A stretch of 13,553 bases of DNA from Entamoeba invadens IP1 (taxonomy: Eukaryota; Evosea; Mastigamoebida; Endamoebidae), in the NCBI RefSeq assembly GCF_000330505.1, contig NW_004443518.1:84776-98328 (forward strand), in the 5' to 3' direction. Shown piece after piece: positions 1 through 8,600 of this stretch. How positions within the stretch are numbered: position 1 is the first letter of the stretch; the number at the start of each line of letters is the position of its first letter. Under the pieces are notes generated by a model. It was not told the DNA's origin. It saw nothing but the letters and a program-made list of their open reading frames with translations, and ran no database searches. A program made the position numbers and the translations under genes.

Positions 1-691
1 AGCTTGCCCAATAGCCAATAACTACACTCACAACTTACCATTAATAAAGATCTTAAAGATGATGTAATAAAATTTAATATTTGAATATTTATGTAATAAG
101 TGATAAATAATGACAAAATAACAATAACAAACGTGTTAAATGACACCAAAAATATTTAATCTTTGTTTTTTTAAACAAGAGTTAATTCTTGGTTTTTGCT
201 TATTTTTCTTCTTTCGACTTCAATTTATTTTTTAAGTTCGTTCAATTTTATTTTTCAACTTATTTTTTCAACAAAGCCGAATTTAAAAATAATCTAAAAA
301 TGGGTCTAAATTTTTTCAAAATATTATTTTAGTTTTATTGACTAAAAATTTAAACCCGAAAAACAGTAAAAATATGACCTAAAATTGTTCAATTATTCTC
401 AAAACCCTTTTATTTATTATTCAATTGAAAATTTATACCTTCACTTCACTGCTTGTATAAAAAAATTGAATAATAAAAAGCAAGTCAAAAACCCAAACAC
501 ACTATATTAAGAAAAAGAAAGCTATGAACAAGTAAATATAATTATAAACTATCACACAATCATGATCACAATCACAAACATTTTAATGTGAACATAAACA
601 ATAAAGTTTTATTAAGATTTGACGAGTAAAGTAACCATAACATTTCAAATTCAATTATAAATATAGTCTAATTTTCCTAGAGTGTGTAATT
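1..691. other. AT-rich spacer without a recognisable gene
   Basis: All frames on both strands are closed by frequent stops, and I see no stretch with the higher GC and even codon content that marks the kinase gene in this window. Apart from the palindromic segment at 302-480 I find nothing to name. Confidence 0.6.
302..480. repeat. Palindromic AT-rich segment with two hairpin-forming inverted repeats
   Basis: Two inverted repeats lie side by side. Arms 302-315 and 344-357 match at 13 of 14 positions, anchored by GGGT at the outer left and ACCC at the outer right. Arms 407-426 and 464-480 match over about 17 bases with one 3-4 base indel. The sequence is AT-rich, so some pairing is expected by chance, but the length and the GGG/CCC anchors make the first pair more convincing. 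It may be a fragment of a small inverted-repeat transposon or simply a cruciform-prone spacer. No coding sequence is visible. Confidence 0.4.
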
Positions 692-762
692 AGAGTACCA
701 TGAAAAATCACTGCGGCGTGAAATATTACTGCGAATTGTTATTGGGCAAAAAATAATGTTAT
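692..762 (+). repeat. Left terminal inverted repeat of the 1.88-kb element
   Basis: It pairs with 2501-2571 in inverted orientation. It is richer in GC than its surroundings around CACTGCGGCGTG, so the match is not an AT-composition artefact. Confidence 0.85.
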
Positions 763-1890
763 TGTGGCTTGTAAAACATAAAAAATAATTTACTATGTAA
801 AAATTTTATATAATATGGCTTTCAATTAAAACAAGGGTAAATTCGTAAAAACGAACATTCCAAACAACTCAAACTAAATATTGGTTTTTATTTTATAGTT
901 TTTAACAATTTATAACATAAAATACGAAACAATACATCAAAATATAATAACAAAAACGAATAAATTAAAACATCTAAAATTTGAATGAATAGTCCACTCT
1001 TTGGTTTTTGTAAAACTCTATTTGATTTCTGCTCAGCTAGTCGTTAATTTTTGTTGTGAATATTGAAATTATCAACTCCAATTGAATAAACTTAAATTAT
1101 CATTATAATCAATATGTTTTAACATAATAACAATATAAAAACACACAGAAATATCAACTCGAATTATTAAGATCGAATAAACGTTTCAACTTCGAAATTA
1201 TTATAACAACACAAATTGCAATACAATAAACATAAACAAAATATAAAAACACGTTATAAACATATCATATTGATACATTTATAAAATATAAATCAATTTG
1301 ATGATAACAAACGGTTAACGAGCGCGGGTTTCAAATGGTCGATAATTTAATCACACCAATTTAAAATTTAAATAATTTGTTGAAATGAAAGAATTAAATT
1401 GTTTGGGGTTCTGGTGTATTAACCCTTATAAAATAATGATAATTTATAATAAAATTATCTGCAATTAATTGACTAGTTTAATTATATGATAATAATTATT
1501 TAAAAATAGTTTAACATTCAGAAAAAATAAATTATAATTTATTGTTGTTTTATTATAAATTTTTGCTATTGATATGTTGATGTTAATTAAAAATACACGT
1601 TAATTAACTATTTCACGTGTTTGTTGTTTATTATATTTTAATTATATTTATATTATAATAGTAGTTCATTGTTTGATTTATTTGATGTGAATTGTGGTTG
1701 TATTTCCACATCATTTTACAATCAAAATAATCAGTGGTCATACAACCAACATGGCAAGTATTTACTGCACGGTTTCAATATTACAGATGTTGTTATGAAA
1801 TACATATTTATATTGTTTATTCGTTTTGTTTTTAAACCATTTTTTGTGTCACGGTGTGACGGGTTAGATACTTTCTCTGGATTTTTTTAA

Positions 1891-1948
1891 TCGAAAAATC
1901 AACGACTGTCATAAAACATCTACAAGACATTGAGTAATGATTTTTCGA
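1891..1948. repeat. 11-bp perfect inverted repeat inside the 1.88-kb element
   Basis: Arms TCGAAAAATCA (1891-1901) and TGATTTTTCGA (1938-1948) are exact reverse complements separated by 36 bases. They could form a hairpin or serve as a protein-binding palindrome within the element. No function is assignable. Confidence 0.45.
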
Positions 1949-2500
1949 ATAACAAATCATTGTGAAAGCAACTAATGAATACATTTTATACATCAGAATG
2001 AAATTATATTGTTAAGTGATTATTTGGTAATTAAAATTATGAGGACGATTTTTTATTTATAATTTTTAATCTTCATCAACAATACGATATTAAACAAAAC
2101 TTTGTTGTTGAAATGTGTTCATATTTTGGGAGAGATATGTACTGTCCAATAAAACTTTATTTTTTAAATCGATGTAACGAATATATCAATATCACTTATT
2201 AGCACATTTATTCACATTTTAAAAATATCAAAACAAATTTTTACTTGATAATATAATTTTTGGATATCCGAAACTATAATTTAGAATTTGTCATTTTGTA
2301 ATAACAAAAAATTTAAAAACGTTTTGTTTTTCAATTAGAAAAGGAAAAAACCCTCATAAAAAGTATATAAAAACACCATTTTCCCTCTTAGCACAATCTG
2401 TTGACTTGAACTCAAAAGATTTTGTAGAACAAAATTGTTGTTTTTCATTTTAACAGCCTTAAAGAACAAAAAAAATTAACCCAAAATGTTTTAAAACCTT

Positions 2501-2571
2501 AATAACATTATTTTTGGACCAATAACAATTCGCAGTAATATTTCACGTCGCAGTGATTTTCATGGTTCTCT
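2501..2571 (-). repeat. Right terminal inverted repeat of the 1.88-kb element
   Basis: This is the reverse-complement partner of 692-762. Differences include CGACG for CGGCG, GGTCC for GGGC, and a one-base change in the A-run after CCATG. Confidence 0.85.
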
Positions 2572-3020
2572 ATGTATTTTTAATATATTTTCAGTTGTGT
2601 ATATTTTAGTAATAATTTAAAAATGTTTGTAAGATTTTAATTGTTACTTCATCAATCACTTGGATGTTATTTATTTTTAGAGATGTTAAGTATTTTTCTA
2701 AATATAAGTATACAGTTTTAATAATGCTATTAATAAACGTGTATCGTGGTTTACATTTGTATTAATGTTGAATATATTTGTACACATCAAAATGTCAAGA
2801 AAAACACTGAAATAACAGATGATTGTCTATCTTGATATCATAGACGACTTAATATACTACAAAAACAAAAAACAACTCTTTTAATTGTATTTGTTGTTTG
2901 AAAGTCTTTTATTTATTAATTGTTTTTTTCATTTAATTACAACTTTGTAGAAACCACTATTTTGATATTTTATTATAATTTCAGTAATAATGTCTTAATC
3001 TAATGTGATTATCTTTTAAT
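2572..3020. other. AT-rich spacer without a recognisable gene
   Basis: No open frame of useful length is present. A small hairpin (GTCTAT/ATAGAC, about 2825-2845) is the only structure noticed. It separates two inverted-repeat elements. Confidence 0.55.
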
Positions 3021-3863
3021 ATAAACTGGTTTTCAAAAGTCTGTACTGGGGTGTCCCGATTTTTTGCATTTATTTTGTTTATTATTTTTGGGAATCGTTT
3101 TTTTGTAATAAATTCGCTTATTTTTTTCCAAGAAAAAAAAACAGTCTTCAAAAAATGTTTTTTTACTTGAAGAATTTTTAAGCATTAAAATATTCCATAT
3201 ATAAATTGAAATAACGGGATTTTTGTTTTTGAAATACACGTGAATGATCCCAAAAGTGCATTTTATTATAAAAAGCTGATAAATTTAATGCCAAAAATTT
3301 TCAAAGTCGAGTCTTCATTTATAATAATAAAATAAATAACAAGCGCTAAAGTATCGCGTAATATCGATATACTGATGGTGTTGTCACAACAATGACTGAA
3401 ATATCAAAACACAAAATTATTAACCGTTTGCTCTTATTTATTTTTTTTAAAACTCGTTATTTCATTTTCTTTTGTTTAAAGAACAAAACCACATGTTTGT
3501 TTTTAATTAAAATGAAAAACTAACGAAACTGATATTTAGTTACAAATTGACACAAACAACAACATCCCAATTTATTAACGTGTTTATCGTTGTATGATTT
3601 GACCAACAACGTTGAGTTTGTGTTGCGAAGTATCGATTTATGGTCAAATCAAATAACGGGATCGGGTTTTTTGGAAAAGGCTGGCTAATATTCCGATAAA
3701 TTCCCGAATTTGTACGATAATAATAGAACGGGATTGGTATTTTTTTCAAAATTAAGTCTGTACTTTCGATTTTTTGTTTTTTTGTTTTTTAGGAAAAATA
3801 AAAAAACGGGACTTTAGGAAGTTTTAAAAATACTGCAATACAGACTTTTGAACTACAGTTTAT
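3021..3863. mobile_element. Candidate 0.84-kb inverted-repeat element (MITE-like)
   Basis: The left arm 3021-3052 and the reverse complement of 3831-3863 share ATAAACTG, then TTCAAAAGTCTGTA, TG and GT, with two short mismatched stretches. A further direct copy of the inner part lies at 3745-3776 (AAGTCTGTACT followed by CGATTTTTTG, as on the left). The interior carries an 11-bp inverted repeat (3595-3605 with 3641-3651) and several copies of ACGGGA (3214, 3656, 3728, 3806). No target duplication is obvious and no transposase is visible. The short open frames on the minus strand inside it look like chance products of low-complexity sequence. It is called a candidate because the arms are short and imperfect. 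Confidence 0.5.
3595..3651. repeat. 11-bp perfect inverted repeat
   Basis: TGATTTGACCA (3595-3605) and TGGTCAAATCA (3641-3651) are exact reverse complements with 35 bases between them. An outer pair, CACAAAC near 3551 with GTTTGTG near 3616, overlaps the first and gives an alternative fold. It lies inside the candidate 0.84-kb element. Confidence 0.45.
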
Positions 3864-3982
3864 GTACATTGTTTCTTATACTACGATGTACTTTGGAAAT
3901 TTTGTTTATAATTACGATTGTTTTAACGTTTTAATACATTCCAATATTATTGAAAAATCACAAATATTATAAAAATATAATT

Positions 3983-4127
3983 CGGCAAAATAATTTTTTG
4001 TTTAAAAAAACAAATAATCTATTTATATATATTTTATTTTTTCCATCCATAAAAATGGTTTGTCCAGTGGATTTAAAAATAGATATATGTGTCCAGTGGA
4101 TGGGTTTCATCCAGTCATATGTCTTAA
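3983..4127 (+). repeat. Dispersed 145-bp repeat, copy A
   Basis: The sequence from CGGCAAAATAA to GTCTTAA recurs in inverted orientation at 12811-12959. The core 4042-4117 is almost identical in both copies. It contains CCATCCATAAAAATGG, two copies of GTCCAGTGGAT and the hairpin TGGATGGGTTTCATCCA. The AT-rich half diverges more and has small indels. I do not recognise the family. The internal palindromes and absence of coding capacity suggest a MITE-type or other non-coding repeat. Confidence 0.8.
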
Positions 4128-4323
4128 AAAGAACAAATAACTTTTAAAGTTGACTGAATTTGTATTTATATTTTATGTTTTAATTTTCTTTTTTATTTAT
4201 TCAGAAATTGTTTATTAAAATAACTTTAAAGGTTATGTAACAAAACACTCAAAAAACTGTATAAAGAACAAAAAGAACTTATATTTAAAAACCAATTCAC
4301 AACAAATTATTTCTGTTGAATTA
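4128..4323. other. AT-rich spacer between copy A and the mariner-like element
   Basis: No gene or strong structure is seen. Its last two bases (4322-4323) form the TA that borders the mariner-like element. Confidence 0.5.
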
Positions 4324-4381
4324 CAGTGGCAATATTCAAGTACTTAATTTGGAATAAACCCACTTAAGTGAGTAAATTTTG
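4324..4381 (+). repeat. Left terminal inverted repeat of the mariner-like element
   Basis: It begins CAGT after a TA dinucleotide and ends AAATTTTG. The outer 15 bases or so differ from the right end, which has a cleaner duplicated GGAATAAACCCACTTAA unit; the inner part is identical. Confidence 0.8.
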
Positions 4382-4642
4382 GTTTTATTTTTGGAAATAA
4401 CAAAAAATTAAAAAAAACTGAAATTATGTTATAAGACAAAAACATTTTAATAATAACAAATAATTTTAATTAAAAATATACTTTTAATAACATTTTTATA
4501 ACAAAAAAAACAAAAAAACAATTAATTTAAATTTATTTCATGACATTTGCAAAACTTGGGCTATATGTTGATTTGTTCTGGTGAAGACTTTATGATTTTT
4601 TAAGTCCTTTTCAAGTTTAAACACGGTTTTTTTTAATGCTTT

Positions 4643-4710
4643 GAGTGGAAAACTTGTCGAATCCAGATTCCATTTGGTATTTTACCAAAAAGTGTATAAT
4701 TTTTACATTT
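4643..4710 (+). pseudogene. Possible decayed transposase fragment
   Basis: Reading with one frame change gives W-x-T-L-S-N-P-D followed directly by I-W-Y-F-T-K-K. This resembles the WPxxSPDLNPIENxW catalytic region of Tc1/mariner transposases with LNPIE deleted. No HDNA-type block is visible upstream. Only about 320 bases separate the stretch from the left terminal repeat, so a large 5' deletion would have to be assumed. The resemblance may be chance. Confidence 0.2.
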
Positions 4711-5414
4711 TTGTGTAAAAAACCACATTTTACGATTTACACAAAATGTAACTTATTTTTTGGTCCAAATGTTTCTTTAAAACAGTTTTCAACAAAAGCT
4801 CAAAAGTTTAATTTAAAAATACCGACTTTGAAGTTTATAAATTAAAAAATAATAAATTCAATTTCAATCCAAAAAATTCAATTCTTCGTATTATCCCGTT
4901 TTTTCTCTTATTGTTCCTTAAATGTTATTTTTTGTTGTTGTTATTGTTTAAATTCTCGTTTATTTCAATTCATTTGTTTATGTTTTTTATCTTTCTATCA
5001 TTTTCTTTTGAATCTTAACAACAACTATTATGAAATATTTTTTAATGTTATTTATTAAAAAAACAATCATTGAAATAATGTGCACAAAAAAGACCACAAA
5101 TTCAATCCGGCTTTTATTTTCAAGCTTGTTTATTCTGCTCTTACTTGTTTTTTTTCACTTTTTGAATTTTTTTGAGCTTCTTTTTGTTAAAAGAAAATAC
5201 TTTTCAAAACGAATTATGTAAAAAACAAAAGCTATATTTAAAGTTTATTTTAATTAAAATAAAAAACCATTTCAAATATTTTTTTTTCATCTCGAGCAAA
5301 ATTGACTTTTTTTTCAAAAAACAAAGAAAAGATCCAATCAAACCCATTTTCCTATTTATAAAGGGTTGTACTTAAGTTTTTTCTATTTTGGCTTAAAGTT
5401 CAACCAAAGTTTCA

Positions 5415-5472
5415 CAAAATTTACTCACTTAAGTGGGTTTATTCCAAATTAAGTGGGTTTATTCCACTACTG
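5415..5472 (-). repeat. Right terminal inverted repeat, with an internal 20-bp tandem duplication
   Basis: This is the reverse complement of the left end. It contains two adjacent copies of a 20-bp unit (5431-5450 and 5451-5470) sharing AAGTGGGTTTATTCCA. Repeated units inside terminal repeats often correspond to repeated transposase-binding sites, but that role is inferred here. Confidence 0.8.
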
Positions 5473-5581
5473 TATATAAAAGATAATAAATTAATTATTA
5501 GTATCTATTTAATTAAAATAATTGTATTTCGAATATTTTGGAGATAATTCCGAATAAAAAATATTTGAAAGCTCTAAAATC
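5473..5581 (+). promoter_or_regulatory. Proximal promoter and 5' leader of the kinase gene, abutting a transposon end
   Basis: Only 109 bases separate the mariner-like element from the start codon. TATATAAAAG begins at 5473, exactly at the element's flanking TA. GTATTTCGAAT at about 5524 and ATATTTGAAAG at 5561 resemble the GTATTTAAA-type TATA variant described for E. histolytica core promoters, which usually have very short 5' leaders. No clear initiator or GAAC box is seen. Which box is used cannot be decided from sequence; the one at about 5524 is best placed for a short leader. Confidence 0.4.
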
Positions 5582-5638
5582 ATGATTATTAATTCACTCG
5601 TTGTAATATATTACCTTATTATTTCGGTAAAAAGCGGA
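5582..5638 (+). other. Signal peptide of the kinase
   Basis: Residues 1-19 run from Met through a hydrophobic core (LVVIYYLIISV) to Lys-Ser-Gly, before Asp-Asp-Trp-Cys. This suits secretion and a surface-exposed N-terminus. The exact cleavage site, probably after Ser18 or Gly19, is an estimate. Confidence 0.75.
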
Positions 5639-8600
5639 GACGACTGGTGCGAGGTTAATAGTGTGATCACCTGGTATTATAACTACAATACATGTTTTAG
5701 AGATCATTGGAATTACAAAGATGGTGATTTTAATTTTGAAAACGGGTGTTGTTTGAACGAAACTAAAACGTTTGAAGAAACAACGTCTGGTGGGTACGAA
5801 TATCGAACTTTTAAGTTTAAGGATGGTGCTGTTATTAATTTAAAAACTTTATTCATTCGAGAACAATATTCACAACATAGTTTCTATGTTAGCGAACGCG
5901 CAAGACCAGAAGGCTTATTTGTTTCTCTTGGATGTTACAATAATGAAAAATTCTGTCGGAAATCTGTTGATGATGGTAAAATACTTGGTATCGATCTTCA
6001 TTATAGAGGCATTTCGATCTACTCGGATATAAAAGAAAACATCAGGATTGACGACTATATAGAAAAAAACGAAATGCCCCCACAACTTTTTATTGACGGA
6101 AAAGAAACACCAAATAATGTTGAATTTATATATAGATATTTAAAAAATTATGATTATGCATTTTCAAGGCGTAGATTTTTGTTTACAGGAAATGTAGACG
6201 ATGGCAATGTAAGAGTGTTATATGAAAAATTAAATGACGAAAAATATTATAATGGAAGACCAGTGTGTGAACGAAATGGGTTTAAAAGATTTTTAGCATT
6301 TCTAGACGGAGAAGATTTGGCGAATGTGATGAACACAACTTGTAATTGTAAACGAATAAATGACATGGAAATAATTGGAGATGATAATTGGTATTATCCA
6401 GATTGTAAATACAACTCATCTTTATTTGATTTGGATTTGACAACGGATGTTTTTGAAACACAATTTAATGTGAATATTCAAATAACAAAATGGTATTCAA
6501 TTATTTTTTCTACATTTAAATATTACGTTTTAAACTCCATACAAATAACAAATTCGTTATTAAGTTTTGAAACGCTAGAAATGAACCAAGACACAAATGT
6601 CATAGTAAATATGAATGTTATAATTCAAAATTTGCAGATCAATTCAATTGGAATGTATCAATTTTCATATGATTTAAATGTTGTGAATGTTATTTATAAT
6701 GAGCAATTAAATAACAAAATACTATTTATAATACTGGGAAAATTGACAAATACAAATAATGTTTTAAGTTCTTGTGGATTTAGAGCATTCTACACAATAA
6801 ATGACGGGTATATGTGTTATTGTAATAACACTGGTGGAACATGGGATCCATCCCTTGAAAACGTACTTTATAAAGGAGATTGCTTTAACAACACACAACA
6901 ATCGAAATTAACACTACAACTCGATGCTGATATTTACAACCCTACAGAAACCCAAAAATGGCAACAAATAAACATTCTTAATAATAATATCACTATTGAT
7001 GGTGTTAATGAATTAATCATGTCAGTTATTCATCTTGAAAGCGACCTTTTTCTATATACAAAAATCACCATTACAAATGAAATACAATTTGTAAAAAACG
7101 CTCATTGTATCGTGAAAAATGAAGGTATAATGACTTTACAACAAAGCGCTCAGATCACTTTGATTAATGTCACAAACAACACAAATCACAATGGGAAAAT
7201 TCAAGTTGAAAGTGGAGGAGTTTTTAAATATTTAAATATCCAGAATGCAATCCAGTGGGTAAACACTACTCCAATCGATTTTTGTGTCGAATTGTTTTCG
7301 TTTCAAAACAACCAAGAAAGTACTTTTACTTTATCCAATTCTATTTTTATTGAAAAGAAATTAATGAGAGTGTGCCCTAATAGTATTTTTCCTTTTCAAA
7401 AAACCTGTTGTAATTTTACTGGGAATAACATGGACGATTATCAGAGTTATGAAGAGAAAGTCCTTCATTGCCCAATTAACAATGAAAATGCAACTATTAT
7501 TCTTAAAAATATATTCTTTGAACAACTGGGTGATTTTAAAGGGATTTTTAGTCAAGACAGTGAAAATTACAAACAAATAAAATTTGAAAAGAAACAAGAA
7601 TTAAATACTCAATTTCATGAAACAATAGAAACAACTTTATTTGTTTCAAACAATTCTTTAAATAATGGAAATTATAAACTACTTTTTGGAACACTAAAAC
7701 TGTTTATTGGAACCAATTTTGGCTTTGAAATTTCGACTCAAAAAATGAATGAAAAATTGTCTCAAAACCCTTTGGTGATAATCAGTGACACAAACTATCC
7801 TTGTAAGGCGTTAGAAGCAAAAGCTGTTGAAAATGAAATTTCAAGGTGTTTGGCATGTAACAATTCATATTATTATCAGAATAATACATGTAATCCCATA
7901 TCCAATTATTGTAATAATATCTATACAACAAAGACATATTCAATTTGTGAAGAATGTGAATTGGGTTATGAAGCAAATAGAAACAATTGTGTACAATGCA
8001 GATCACAGTGTCAACGTTGTTCGAATAACAAGTGTGTTTTATGTGAAAAAGATTACTACTATGACAAAGATGGCACTTGTTCTCGAATGAATAACGCAAA
8101 AGGATATATTGTATTATACGAATTACAAAGAACAAGAAAGTGTGTTATTGGATATTATAGTTCATTTGTAGACTGTCTACCATGTTCACAAAATTGCATT
8201 CAATGTTACAACTCTTCCATCTGCCAAATTTGCAACACTAAAAGCTTTTTGGTTGAAAATGAGACTTCCAAATTCTGTGGAATACAAAGTGGTGTTGAAC
8301 TTTCCAGTAACACTAAAGTGATCTTCTGCAAAAATTCGTTTTATTTAAATTATGAAGAAAATAATTGTGAAAAATGTTCTTTGAAATATGGCGAATTGTG
8401 CGATTTTTGTGATTCCAAAAAGTGTTTTAATTGTTCTCAAGATGGTGTGATTAACACAATAACTGGAAAATGTGAAATACTCACAGAAACACACTGTCAA
8501 ATGACACAGAACACTCATTGCACTATTTGCACAACACCAAATTATTCAATCAATTCTAGTGGGCTCTGTGACATCAATACAAATTGTTTAGTATCTTGGA

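Larger units (their letters stand above)
692..2571. mobile_element. 1.88-kb element with 71-bp terminal inverted repeats, probably a non-autonomous DNA transposon
   Basis: The left end (692-762) and the reverse complement of the right end (2501-2571) are nearly identical over about 71 bp. Both read inwards from AGAG(T/A)ACCATGAAAA through CACTGCG and TTACTGCGAATTGTTATTGG to AATAATGTTATT, with only a few substitutions and a one-base indel. The 8-bp flanks gtgtaatt (684-691) and atgtattt (2572-2579) agree at 6 of 8 positions, which may be a worn 8-bp target duplication. The interior has no credible transposase; the longest open stretch (about 1669-1890) matches no motif I know. An 8-bp duplication would point to the hAT superfamily and 9 bp to Mutator-like elements, but the family cannot be settled by eye. 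Confidence 0.75.
4324..5472. mobile_element. Tc1/mariner-type element, 1149 bp, degenerate
   Basis: The ends are inverted repeats of 58 bp (4324-4381 and 5415-5472). Both start CAGT and both are flanked by TA (4322-4323 and 5473-5474), the target-site signature of the Tc1/mariner superfamily. The inner 35-40 bp of each end, including TTAATTTGGAATAAACCC and CACTTAAGTGAGTAAATTTTG, are identical. The interior has no intact transposase. A stretch near 4643-4690 could be a decayed WPxxSPDLNPIE-xxW block read with a gap and a frame change (tgg, act, ttg tcg, aat cca gat, att, tgg tat), but this is a weak reading and it lies unusually close to the left end. The element is therefore either non-autonomous or a badly decayed copy. 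Confidence 0.75.

Noticed and set aside
1669..1890. 73-codon frame within the 1.88-kb element as a transposase remnant
   Set aside because: It lacks an ATG at the stated start and shows no DDE, zinc-finger or other transposase motif. It is slightly less AT-rich than its surroundings but nothing more can be claimed.
3033..3749. Two minus-strand short frames as genes
   Set aside because: They are Lys/Asn/Phe-rich translations of low-complexity sequence inside an inverted-repeat element, and one of them starts within the terminal arm.
7782..8135. Open frames on both strands within the kinase stalk
   Set aside because: They are cysteine-, histidine- or isoleucine-rich shadows of the true frame with no separate start context or domain.
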